Below, piece by piece: positions 1 to 8,184 of a DNA stretch of 20,124 bases. This stretch comes from an uncultured bacterium (lineage in GTDB: Bacteria; Cloacimonadota; Cloacimonadia; Cloacimonadales; Cloacimonadaceae). Position 1 is the first letter of the stretch. Every line of letters starts with the position of its first letter. The notes under the pieces were generated by a model. It saw only the letters and a program-made list of their open reading frames with translations. It did not search any database and was not told the origin of the DNA. The DNA lies in NCBI GenBank assembly GCA_937960795.1, contig CALGPA010000001.1, positions 1 through 20,124 of the forward strand, read 5' to 3'. The position numbers and the translations under genes are program-made.

Positions 1-3000
1 ATGAGAGATCCCATTCTTGGAGCTTCATCTTCAGGATTTCTCGACAGCGCTGATGTCCACCGATTTGCATGACCTTTTTGATCTTTTTTAAAGAGGGATA
101 TGGCTCTCTTTTTTCTGGAACCAATTCGCAGTCAATGGAAAACGAGAAGACAGAACCTTTGCCTTCTTCGCTTTTAATTTGGATCTTGCTATCCATCAAT
201 TCTGCAAGCTTATTGGCTATCACGAGCCCTAGGCCTGTTCCTCCATATAGTCTTGTGGTGGAGGCATCCACTTGAGAAAATGCGCGAAAGAGCTTGTGCT
301 GATCGTCTTCCGAGATCCCGATCCCGGTGTCTCGGATGGCGATGAAAAATCTCACCATATTGTCTTCTTGCAGGGTGTAATCAAGGACCAGTTCGACTTC
401 GCCTTTGTGAGTAAACTTGATGGCATTTGAGAGCAGATTGATCAATATCTGGCTTAGCCGTAGGGGATCAAGCATTGCACGCCGTGGAATCTTGGTTGGG
501 ATGTTTAGACACAGATCCAAGTTTTTCCTATCCGCTTTGACCTTCACGATGTCGGCAGTTTGTTCCATAAGCTCGACGATGTCGGTCTTGGTCAGATCCA
601 GATCCAGCTTACCCGCTTCGATCTTCGAAAAGTCGAGAATATCAGTTATGATGCCGAGCAGGTTTTTGCTGGAATTTAGGATGTTGTGTGCGTATTGCAT
701 CTGCACCGAATTGAGTCCGGAATTTATCAGCAGATCGGTGAATCCTGCCACCCCATTGAGCGGCGTCCGAATCTCATGACTCATGTTTGCCAAAAACTGG
801 CTTTTGGCTTTGCTGGCTTCTTCCGCTCTTTCCTTCTCATGGATGAGCCGCAATTCCAGCTCGCTTCGCTTTCTCACGTTTACCAAAAGCTGAGCAAAAA
901 GCTGCAGCAAACTCAGCTCCGCATCCGATTCTTTGCGGATGTCCTTGACGTAGTCCAGTCCCACAAAGCCAAGGCATTCGCCGTCTTTGATGAGGGGAGC
1001 GGTGATTGTGCTTTTGATATCTTGTGGCATGAGGATCTCACGGATGCCATCATTGACCGGGAGATGTCTGATGTCGGATACGACTGCTGGTTTTCCGGCT
1101 CGATGCAGATCCACCCAGTCCATCATAGCTTCGTGGGGGATATCCTGGAGTTTGTCTTTTTGCGGAGCTACGCCTTTGGCACACCATTCGGTGGTGTTTG
1201 AGCAAGTCTTCTTTTCCCAATCGTAGTCAAAGATAAAAGCCCGATCCGCCTTTGTAAACTCACCCAATTCTGAGAGATAAACCGGCGTGGTGCCATCCAG
1301 AGCTTCTGCAGGCAGATTGATATAACTCATTGCCATATGAAGGACAACCTTTTGCAAACTAGAGAATCTATCAAGATCGGCTTGTGCGTCAAACTTATGT
1401 AAGACTTCCCCCAAAAGATTGGCGATTACCTTGAGATTGTCCACTTCCACGGAGCTGAAGTGGCGTGTCTTTCCGATGCTGTCAAAACCAAAGTAACCCA
1501 AAATCCGTGAGCTGCTCATGATCGGCACAAACAGCAGTGAGTCTATCTCATAGAGCTGCATTATATTGCGCTCTGCAGCGGCTTCTTCAGGAAGGTCTTC
1601 CTTGTCTTCGATGCGGATGAGCTTTCCCTGAAGGATCTCTTGATGCCACCAAGGGGTGTTTGATGATGGATATCGCTTGAGATCCAGATTTGAACGCACA
1701 AACCTATTTGCGCTCCATTCGTTGCTGCAATACATCACGCTATAATCTTCGGAATATCGATAGATATATGCCCGATGGATCTCAAAGAAACTACCAACCC
1801 TGGCAAGGCATTCGGTGATGATCTCATCGATGTTGTCCACGGTCGCCTTCACAAACGCAGAAGAAATCTCGGAGATCATCTTTTGAAACCGGCTTTGATA
1901 TCTGATGGACAGATTTGCATTGTGCTGATCGGTAGTATCGCGCACCAAGGCAATAATGTGCTCTTGGCCAAAGGTGCTCAAGCGAGCCTCAAAACTCCTG
2001 ATGCTATCTAGTATCTGCAATTGATATTGGATGGTTCTGCTTCTCTGACCCAGATGCAATTTGGAGCTTTCCTCAAGATAGCTAGAGACCAGATCTTCAG
2101 GCAGAAGATCTCTGATATTGCTTCCCAGAATGTTATCTTTATCCACATACAAGGCAATGTCTTCCGCAGCCTTAAAGTCTGTGATCTGAGCATCTCTATC
2201 GAGAACAAAGATCAGATCTGGAATCGCCTCCAAAAGGGACTCAATATAGCGGTTCTTTTCTTCAATCTCTCGCTCGGCTTGTTTTTGCGCCGTCACATCA
2301 CGGGAAATGCCCAGAAGGCCATTGAACTGACCAAAGTCATCTCGGATAAATGATACATGGATGGCAAGATCGATCAATTTGTCATCTTCGCCGTAGTGCT
2401 GAAGCTCCACGATGATGCTTCGATTTTTATTGACGGTGGGATCAGCATCTTTGATCATTTCTTGTGCTAAGATTCTCTGGATCTTTGCGATTGATTCGGG
2501 GGTGAACTTTTGCTCTAGTTTCCTATGAATATATTCTTGAGGATCCACTTTCAGTTGCCGGCGCACAGACGGACTGATGTAGGTAGTATTTAGCTCTTTA
2601 TCAGTCATGAAAATCACGTCATTGGCATTGTCTGTGATATAGCGCAGCATTGATTCGCTCTCGCGGAGGGCTTCCTCTGCCGCCTTACGATCTCCGATCT
2701 CGCGAGCATTGATGATAAAACCCTTGATGGATGGCAGATCCAGCATGTTTCTCATGATCAGTTCCAGCCAGATCTCCAGCCCTGATTTGTTGGTGAATCG
2801 CAGCTCCGCTACTTGAACCTGGTCGGGATCGCGCCGGAGCCTATCTATGATTTCATCAAATCTTGCCAAATCATCTTTGCTCACAAAATCTCGGATGCAA
2901 TGACTGAAGATCTCAGATCTTGAGATGCCCAGAATTCGCTCAGCAATCTTAGTCGAAAATGTGAATCTCAACTCGCTATTGAGCACACTGATCCAGTCGT

Positions 3001-3433
3001 TGGAGTTTTCGAGCAATCGGCGAAATTTTTCTTTGTTATCAGAAAGCTCTTGCTGTTTGGCGACAGGCTCTGTGATGTCGTAGAACAGCGTGGAAAAATG
3101 ATATTCGTCTACCCATATATGTTGCACATCATACCATTTTTCTTGTCGGAGCGAGAAATGCCTGATGCTGCAATCACCTTTGTCTTCAAAGATCTTTATT
3201 ACGCTTTTGAGCCATACAGAGTCCGGCTCGACAGTGTGAGGAGAAATCTCAGATGCAAGACTGCCAAGGATCTCCGCTTCGCTAAGCATCATCAAATCAG
3301 AAAAAAACGCATTTAAGTCGATAATGCGAAAATCACAAATTGCTCCGCTGTCGTCACGTATGATCTCATTGAATGAGAAGGCTAGTTTCACATGATTTTT
3401 TAGGGCATTTCGCAGATCTGGGTTTTCAGTCAT
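1..3433 (-). CDS. Multi-PAS/GAF sensor histidine kinase, hybrid type (3' end outside window)
   Basis: The frame stays open for 1144 codons from the ATG at 3433 to the left edge, so the C-terminus is missing. A GAGGAT Shine-Dalgarno sequence sits a few bases before the start. Domains read from the translation: a divergent PAS-like segment (about 15-125), PAS (about 134-250), PAS (about 259-380), PAS (about 391-490), GAF (about 520-678), GAF (about 683-847), a short charged linker, then HisKA with the H-box SHEIRTPLNG (phosphoacceptor His886). The HATPase domain follows with DTGIGIS (Asp1035) and GGTGLGL (about 1064-1070). After it, from about residue 1119, comes KKVMQIGGHQRCREIL, which lines up with the start of a receiver domain but has Gly where the acidic pair should be. 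No transmembrane segment is seen, so it is probably cytoplasmic. The signal is unknown. Further receiver or Hpt domains may lie beyond the edge. The histidine-kinase call is sure; the PAS and GAF borders are approximate. Confidence 0.93.
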   Translation of the reverse strand, partial: MTENPDLRNALKNHVKLAFSFNEIIRDDSGAICDFRIIDLNAFFSDLMMLSEAEILGSLASEISPHTVEPDSVWLKSVIKIFEDKGDCSIRHFSLRQEKWYDVQHIWVDEYHFSTLFYDITEPVAKQQELSDNKEKFRRLLENSNDWISVLNSELRFTFSTKIAERILGISRSEIFSHCIRDFVSKDDLARFDEIIDRLRRDPDQVQVAELRFTNKSGLEIWLELIMRNMLDLPSIKGFIINAREIGDRKAAEEALRESESMLRYITDNANDVIFMTDKELNTTYISPSVRRQLKVDPQEYIHRKLEQKFTPESIAKIQRILAQEMIKDADPTVNKNRSIIVELQHYGEDDKLIDLAIHVSFIRDDFGQFNGLLGISRDVTAQKQAEREIEEKNRYIESLLEAIPDLIFVLDRDAQITDFKAAEDIALYVDKDNILGSNIRDLLPEDLVSSYLEESSKLHLGQRSRTIQYQLQILDSIRSFEARLSTFGQEHIIALVRDTTDQHNANLSIRYQSRFQKMISEISSAFVKATVDNIDEIITECLARVGSFFEIHRAYIYRYSEDYSVMYCSNEWSANRFVRSNLDLKRYPSSNTPWWHQEILQGKLIRIEDKEDLPEEAAAERNIMQLYEIDSLLFVPIMSSSRILGYFGFDSIGKTRHFSSVEVDNLKVIANLLGEVLHKFDAQADLDRFSSLQKVVLHMAMSYINLPAEALDGTTPVYLSELGEFTKADRAFIFDYDWEKKTCSNTTEWCAKGVAPQKDKLQDIPHEAMMDWVDLHRAGKPAVVSDIRHLPVNDGIREILMPQDIKSTITAPLIKDGECLGFVGLDYVKDIRKESDAELSLLQLFAQLLVNVRKRSELELRLIHEKERAEEASKAKSQFLANMSHEIRTPLNGVAGFTDLLINSGLNSVQMQYAHNILNSSKNLLGIITDILDFSKIEAGKLDLDLTKTDIVELMEQTADIVKVKADRKNLDLCLNIPTKIPRRAMLDPLRLSQILINLLSNAIKFTHKGEVELVLDYTLQEDNMVRFFIAIRDTGIGISEDDQHKLFRAFSQVDASTTRLYGGTGLGLVIANKLAELMDSKIQIKSEEGKGSVFSFSIDCELVPEKREPYPSLKKIKKVMQIGGHQRCREILKMKLQEWDLS

Positions 3434-3500
3434 TAGATCCTCTTTGTTCAGTTTATAATGTGCGATTTCTGAGTTTTTTACCACGAGTGATGATTGGCGG

Positions 3501-3517
3501 ATTGTGTCAAACACAAT
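3501..3517. promoter_or_regulatory. Perfect inverted repeat upstream of the histidine kinase, candidate operator
   Basis: ATTGTGT-caa-ACACAAT has two perfect 7-bp arms around a 3-bp spacer. It lies about 70 bp upstream of the kinase start, in the 252-bp gap between the kinase and the kinase-like gene at 3686-4198. The size and symmetry suit a homodimeric regulator. On the minus strand it contains TTGACA, but no convincing -10 hexamer lies at normal spacing, so the promoter itself is not assigned. Confidence 0.35.
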
Positions 3518-3622
3518 CTTGCAGGTGCCCGATTTGGGCACATAAGACGGATTTTCAGATCCCATCCATGCGTTGTCTGACACACACAAAAACAAAAGCC
3601 GTAAGTCCTTATCTTTTCACCG

Positions 3623-3647
3623 CTTGCACGCCCGACCGGTGAGCAAG
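3623..3647. repeat. Imperfect stem-loop in the intergenic gap
   Basis: CTTGCACGCC and GGTGAGCAAG pair over 10 positions (one A-A mismatch, one G-T wobble) around a 5-nt loop. It lies just past the stop of the gene ending at 3686, in the direction expected for a terminator of the minus-strand operon. Neither side has a U-tract, so a Rho-independent terminator is not supported. The rest of 3434-3685 holds no gene that I can see. Confidence 0.3.
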
Positions 3648-3685
3648 AGGTGAGCGAGGCATCAGGAAGCCTGCAAAATAGACAC

Positions 3686-4198
3686 TTAGCGTTTGGAATA
3701 TGGCGTGGATTTTGGATCTTGGGAAGCCGGGCGATATCTCGTGCTCAGACACTCAAGATACATGGGCATTCTCGCAAGATAAAGCTGTTTTAGCTCATCG
3801 AGATTATGCAGCTTGCAGATTGCGGATGGGTCTTTGAGGATTCTATTTTGGATAGTATCCCAAGGACAAAAGAGCCAGATAACCCGTTGGCGGGCGAGAA
3901 AAGCGCGATTGTGGGGACCTTCGACAATGCCGCCTCCGCAGGATTCGATTCCGGATATCATGGTGGGCAAAGGCGGCGGGAAGTCCTTATCAAACTGGAG
4001 GCTTCCCGCCAAGATCAGGCTTTCTTGCTTCCTAAAAGCCTTGAAGCCGTGTAAATTTACATATTCATCTATGCTACATTGCTGCATCTTGCAAAAGATA
4101 TCATCAGTATCCCATGCCGGAATCTGCCATTTTGCGGACAGATCTTGTGCAAAAGTGCTTTTCCCCGCTCTGGTGAATCCGATGATATAGAGTAGCAT
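3686..4198 (-). CDS. Shikimate-kinase-like P-loop kinase
   Basis: This 170-residue protein has the length and motif order of the AroK family. The Walker A motif is GFTRAGKS (7-14). DTDD (30-33) supplies the Mg/shikimate aspartates, FRKQE (55-59) the substrate arginine (Arg56), GGG lies at 88-90, and a late RMPMY resembles the C-terminal arginine motif. If active it would phosphorylate shikimate in aromatic amino-acid synthesis. Two things make me cautious: the stretch between FRKQE and GGG is longer than usual, and the lid reads KDPSAICK without the usual arginine pattern. No other aro gene is nearby. The ATG follows the ftcD stop directly (TAGATG), so translation is probably coupled, and it is the last gene of the operon. 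A related small-molecule kinase remains possible. Confidence 0.6.
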   Translation of the reverse strand: MLLYIIGFTRAGKSTFAQDLSAKWQIPAWDTDDIFCKMQQCSIDEYVNLHGFKAFRKQESLILAGSLQFDKDFPPPLPTMISGIESCGGGIVEGPHNRAFLARQRVIWLFCPWDTIQNRILKDPSAICKLHNLDELKQLYLARMPMYLECLSTRYRPASQDPKSTPYSKR

Positions 4199-5863
4199 CT
4201 ACAGTCTAGAGCTGACATCCTTTTCAACCTCTATTGCCAAAGCTTCACAGCTGGCGATCAAGGCCTTTGCCTCATCCAGTGTGGCACGCTTGAAGCCTTC
4301 GTCGGTAATGCCGGCGATGTTGATCAGGATGTTGAAATTTGCCGCTTTGGCTGCAGCAAGAGCGGTCAAAGCTGCTACTCCGGCGTCAGAGAGAGCATTG
4401 ACGTTTCCGATCTTTGCCACTTCTTTGGCCAGCTCGAGAGCTTCGAGCGAGATCCTAAGCGTATCCAAAGGAGCGATGATAGCGCCTTGGGTGCATTTTT
4501 CGATTTGCTCGTTGCGGAAGGCGATCTCTTCATCAGTCTTTTTGGGAAGGCGCATCGCATCCATCATAGCGTAGAAAGCGTCTGTGTCTACGTCGATGCA
4601 GTGCATAGCGCGCTCTTTGATGCTTTGCCCCAATGGAGCATAACTATGCGCTTGTTCTTGCACAGACTCATAGCCTTTCTTGCCTAAAGTGAGATTGGAG
4701 ACCATCGCCGAAAGAGCACCGCTCATGGCAGCGCAAAGGGCTGCGACTGAGCCTCCGCCCGGAGCCGGGGCATCTGTGGAAAGCAGATCACAAAATTCAT
4801 CCACTTTCATGTTTACCAAGCGATCTTCCTTGGTTATGGCGTATTCGATTACTTTCTTATCCAGATCAAATGGTCCGAGCTCGGCAAGTCCCATGGATTG
4901 GATGGCTGTTTCGATTATCATCTTTTCGGGGATGCCGGTGGATTCGTTCATCTTCTGCAGATAGTATTTTCCGGATTCCAGAATGGCTGCTTTGGGGATG
5001 AGCCCGACCAATTCGCTGCCGGTGACTTCCAAGCCGTTTTCACGAGCCAGGTCGCGCACTTTGTCAAGCACGAGATGGGGAGGAGTCACTTTGTAGTTTG
5101 TGAGATTGATGCTGATCTGAGCGCGGTTGTAGCCATCGATGTACCAGCCCACGGCTTTGCAATTTTTAAACAGACCGGGGACCATGACTTTTTTGCCATT
5201 TTCGTCTTTGATCATCTTGCCTTTTTCATCTCTGGCAGCTCTGCCGCTCTCGCGAATGGAAAGGGCGATGTCGTGAGCTTTCTTTTTGTCGCGTGTGTTG
5301 AGGTTGATATTGTAGGCGATCAAGAATTCACGGGCTGATATGGCAGTGGCACCGCTCTTTGTATTAAAAGTGTGAGGTCCAAAATCCGGTTTCCAAGCAG
5401 GATCTTTGGCTTTGTCGGCAAGGGCTTCATATTCACCTTTGCGCACATTGGCAAGATTGCTCCACTCCGGTTTGCTGGCGGCATGCTCATAAAGATACAC
5501 GGGGATTCCAAGTTCGTCGCCGACTCTTTTGCCCAGTTTTTTGGCGTATTCGACACATTCATCCATGCTCATATCCGAGATCGGGATGAAGGGGCAGACG
5601 TCAGTGGCGCCCATGCGTGGATGCTCACCCTTGTGCTTGCTCATATCGATCAGTTCACTGGCTTTTTTGATTCCTTGAAAAGCGGCTTCCACGACCGCTT
5701 CAGGCTCGCCGGCGAGTGTATAGACAGTACGATTTGTATCAGCTCCGGGATCCATATCCAAGAGTGAGACATTTTTCACAGATTTCATTGCATTGGCAAT
5801 GGCTTCCAAGACTGCCATGTCACGGCCCTCACTAAAGTTTGGAACGCATTCCATCAATTTCAT
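4199..5863 (-). CDS. ftcD: Bifunctional glutamate formimidoyltransferase / formimidoyl-THF cyclodeaminase
   Basis: At 554 residues this is the fused enzyme, close to the mammalian FTCD length. It moves the formimino group from N-formimino-glutamate to tetrahydrofolate, then releases ammonia to give 5,10-methenyl-THF, at the end of one route of histidine degradation. The N-terminus MECVPNFSEGRD is diagnostic. EHPRMGATDVCPFIP carries the catalytic His (His81 here). The transferase covers roughly residues 1-330. The cyclodeaminase begins near 355 with VDEFCDLLSTDAPAPGGGS and is helix- and alanine-rich to the end. A short lysine-rich insert (about 210-225) lies in the transferase half. The start has a GAGGTG Shine-Dalgarno sequence and overlaps the stop of the upstream gene as ATGA. 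No other hut gene is in the window. Its presence fits an amino-acid fermenter, but that is inference. Confidence 0.95.
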   Translation of the reverse strand: MKLMECVPNFSEGRDMAVLEAIANAMKSVKNVSLLDMDPGADTNRTVYTLAGEPEAVVEAAFQGIKKASELIDMSKHKGEHPRMGATDVCPFIPISDMSMDECVEYAKKLGKRVGDELGIPVYLYEHAASKPEWSNLANVRKGEYEALADKAKDPAWKPDFGPHTFNTKSGATAISAREFLIAYNINLNTRDKKKAHDIALSIRESGRAARDEKGKMIKDENGKKVMVPGLFKNCKAVGWYIDGYNRAQISINLTNYKVTPPHLVLDKVRDLARENGLEVTGSELVGLIPKAAILESGKYYLQKMNESTGIPEKMIIETAIQSMGLAELGPFDLDKKVIEYAITKEDRLVNMKVDEFCDLLSTDAPAPGGGSVAALCAAMSGALSAMVSNLTLGKKGYESVQEQAHSYAPLGQSIKERAMHCIDVDTDAFYAMMDAMRLPKKTDEEIAFRNEQIEKCTQGAIIAPLDTLRISLEALELAKEVAKIGNVNALSDAGVAALTALAAAKAANFNILINIAGITDEGFKRATLDEAKALIASCEALAIEVEKDVSSRL

Positions 5864-7116
5864 GGTTTCACCTCGTTTATTTTATGTAATTTTACTTTAA
5901 CTATCTTTTTGTCAGTAGCTTGCAAGACTTGGATCCGGTATGGAGGGATGTTTACAAATTGCCCTTGATGTGGAATCTTCTCAAGATGATCCAAGATGAG
6001 TCCTGCGATGGTCTCATAATCACCTTGGGGAAGCTCTATGCCATGATCATCAGCGAGATGGTCTATCTCTACATCTGCCATGGCAATCCATGTGTTTGGG
6101 CTGATCTGCTCCACGTCTCGCTCTTCTTCATCGTCATATTCATCCTCGATCTCACCGACGATCTCTTCTAAGATGTCTTCCATGGTCACGATTCCAGCGG
6201 TTCCACCATAGGAATCCACGATGATTGCCATGGATTTTCTTTGAGATTGCATCTCTTTGAGTAGGACGTCCACGTCCATGTTTTCGGGTGCATAATAAGG
6301 CTCATGGATGATGTCACCCGCTTGGACGTCCGGATCGTCTTCGTGTTTTAGGACATCGTATATGATCAGCACTCCGATGATCTCGTCTATGCTGTTTCGA
6401 TATACAGGGTATCTGGTAAAGCCTTCTTCACGAGCGATTTCAGTGATTTCTGCCAAGTTTGCGGTGTCGGGAATTGCCACAATCTCCGTGCGAGGGATCA
6501 TGACATTTCTGGCTTCGAGATCTTTGAGGTCAAGCGCGTCTTCGATCATTTCCAAATGCGGTTGAGCTTCTGTGTCTTCGCTGCTTTCATTGAGCAGGAA
6601 GTTGATGTCATCTTTGGTCAGGAAGTCATACTGGTTTGTGTCTTCCAGCTTGAGGATCCTGCGCAGCGCTCGGTTGATGACGCTGACAATTGCGACAAAA
6701 GGTCTGAATAGAAAATAGAAAAAGATGAGGATCGGATATACTTTTGGCACGATAGTATCTGCATAATCACGAAAAAGTGCTTTAGGGACGATCTCACCAA
6801 AGATCAAGACAATCACTCCCAAAAAGATGGCGGTATAGCGAGCATCAAAAGCGAATCCACTTAGCTCTGCCACAAAAAAGGTGGAAAGAGATGCCAAGAT
6901 CGCATTTGCAATGTTGTTCCCGATCAGGGTCGTGCCCAAAAACTTGTCAGGATGCCGGACGAAGCGTAATAGAGAAGCGTTTTGCCGATTGCGCCGCGCT
7001 GCACTTTCCAAAGATATCATATCCAAGGAGATCATTCCCGTCTCCAAGCCTGAAAAGAACAGCGATAAGCCCAGAAAAAAAAGCAGGACCAAAAGTAGCA
7101 GCAGAACCTGTATCAT
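5860..7116 (-). CDS. CorC/CNNM-family membrane protein with CBS pair
   Basis: The 418-residue protein has the full HlyC/CorC (CNNM-like) architecture. The N-terminal DUF21 membrane domain begins with a hydrophobic segment (about 1-22) followed by FSGLETGMISLD, typical of the family, with about three more membrane segments to residue 150. A CBS pair runs about 200-320 (ARNVMIPRTEIVAIP at its start, TAGIVTMEDILEEIVGEIEDEYD at its end). The CorC_HlyC domain (about 330-415) is recognisable by the GIELPQGDYETIAGLILDHL pattern. Relatives take part in Mg2+ or Co2+ transport in the inner membrane; the old name haemolysin C is misleading. The substrate cannot be read from sequence. The ATG abuts the prfA stop (TAAATG) and the stop overlaps the ftcD ATG, so it is co-translated with both. 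Confidence 0.9.
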   Translation of the reverse strand: MIQVLLLLLVLLFFLGLSLFFSGLETGMISLDMISLESAARRNRQNASLLRFVRHPDKFLGTTLIGNNIANAILASLSTFFVAELSGFAFDARYTAIFLGVIVLIFGEIVPKALFRDYADTIVPKVYPILIFFYFLFRPFVAIVSVINRALRRILKLEDTNQYDFLTKDDINFLLNESSEDTEAQPHLEMIEDALDLKDLEARNVMIPRTEIVAIPDTANLAEITEIAREEGFTRYPVYRNSIDEIIGVLIIYDVLKHEDDPDVQAGDIIHEPYYAPENMDVDVLLKEMQSQRKSMAIIVDSYGGTAGIVTMEDILEEIVGEIEDEYDDEEERDVEQISPNTWIAMADVEIDHLADDHGIELPQGDYETIAGLILDHLEKIPHQGQFVNIPPYRIQVLQATDKKIVKVKLHKINEVKP

Positions 7117-8184
7117 TTATTCGTTTACCTTCTCGTTTCGCCAAGCAATTCTTAATGACTGGACGAACTCATCAATATTGCCTGCCAAGAAACTATCGAG
7201 ATTGTAGCTTGTCAAGTTTATTCTATGGTCAGTTACGCGGGATTGGGGGAAATTGTAGGTGCGGATCTTTGCTGAACGGTCTCCGGTGGATACCTGCGCA
7301 CGACGAGAAGAAGCGATTTCTTGCTCTTGGCGACTGATCTCAAGATCCAAAAGCTTACTGCGAAGCACTTTCATCGCTTTAGCTTTGTTTTTGATCTGAG
7401 ACTTCTCATCCTGACATGTGATCACCAGGCCGGTGGGGACGTGGGTGATGCGAACCGCTGAATCGGTTGTATTGACGCTTTGACCGCCATTGCCGCTACT
7501 GCGATAGACGTCTATGCGCAGATCATTGTCATTGATGTCCACATCAATGTCTTCGGCTTCCGGGAGCACGGCAACGGTCACTGCTGAAGTATGGATTCTG
7601 CCGCTGGATTCGGTGACAGGGACACGTTGGACGCGATGAACTCCGCTTTCAAAGCGCATGAGGCCATAGGCATTTTCGCCATTTAGCTGTAGTACCACTT
7701 CTTTGTAGCCGCCCAGGCCGGTCTCACTCATGTCGATGACTTGCTTTTTCCAGCCTTTTTGATCGGCATAATAACTATACATCCTAAAAAGATCTGCTAC
7801 AAAAAGAGCGGCTTCTTCGCCTCCGGTTCCGGCGCGGATCTCGATGATGGCATTCTTTTCATCATTGGGATCACTGGGGATCAATAGATCACGAAGTTCA
7901 AGCTCGGACTTTTCAAGATATTCCTGCAGACTGTGCATCTCATCCTTTGCCATGGCTTGCATATCCGGATCACTCTCGCTATAGAGCATCTCTTTCGCTT
8001 CCGCCAACTGCTTTTCAAGATCAAGATATCCATCCCAAGCTTCGATGATGTCGCATAGCTCCTTGTAGCGGCGCATGATGCTGCGATATTGCCTGGCATC
8101 ATTCATCAGAGATGTATCTGAGACCTTGGTTTCTAAGTCCTGCTTCTCCTCGCGTAGTGCTTCCAGTTTTTCGCGGGGTATCAT
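7117..8184 (-). CDS. prfA: Peptide chain release factor 1
   Basis: This 355-residue protein is a normal-length RF1, which reads UAA and UAG stop codons and triggers peptide release on the ribosome. SSGNGGQSVNTTDSAVRITH holds the GGQ motif that enters the peptidyl-transferase centre. The recognition tripeptide is PVT in VQRVPVTESSGRIHTS, the position of PAT/PxT in RF1. RF2 would have SPF there, so the RF1 assignment is clear. GTGGEEAALFVADLFRMY is a further family signature. The start overlaps the stop of the DUF1385 gene (ATGA), with a TTGGAG Shine-Dalgarno sequence inside that gene. A DUF1385-prfA pair is a common neighbourhood in other phyla. Confidence 0.97.
   Translation of the reverse strand: MIPREKLEALREEKQDLETKVSDTSLMNDARQYRSIMRRYKELCDIIEAWDGYLDLEKQLAEAKEMLYSESDPDMQAMAKDEMHSLQEYLEKSELELRDLLIPSDPNDEKNAIIEIRAGTGGEEAALFVADLFRMYSYYADQKGWKKQVIDMSETGLGGYKEVVLQLNGENAYGLMRFESGVHRVQRVPVTESSGRIHTSAVTVAVLPEAEDIDVDINDNDLRIDVYRSSGNGGQSVNTTDSAVRITHVPTGLVITCQDEKSQIKNKAKAMKVLRSKLLDLEISRQEQEIASSRRAQVSTGDRSAKIRTYNFPQSRVTDHRINLTSYNLDSFLAGNIDEFVQSLRIAWRNEKVNE

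Noticed and set aside
417..1226. Several plus-strand open frames of 79-171 codons
   Set aside because: They are antisense to the histidine kinase, whose minus-strand frame is continuous and domain-rich; they show no ribosome sites or family resemblance.
3373..3642. Plus-strand 89-codon frame over the kinase start and the intergenic gap
   Set aside because: No ribosome site, no recognisable motif, and it overlaps the kinase 5' end and the palindrome.
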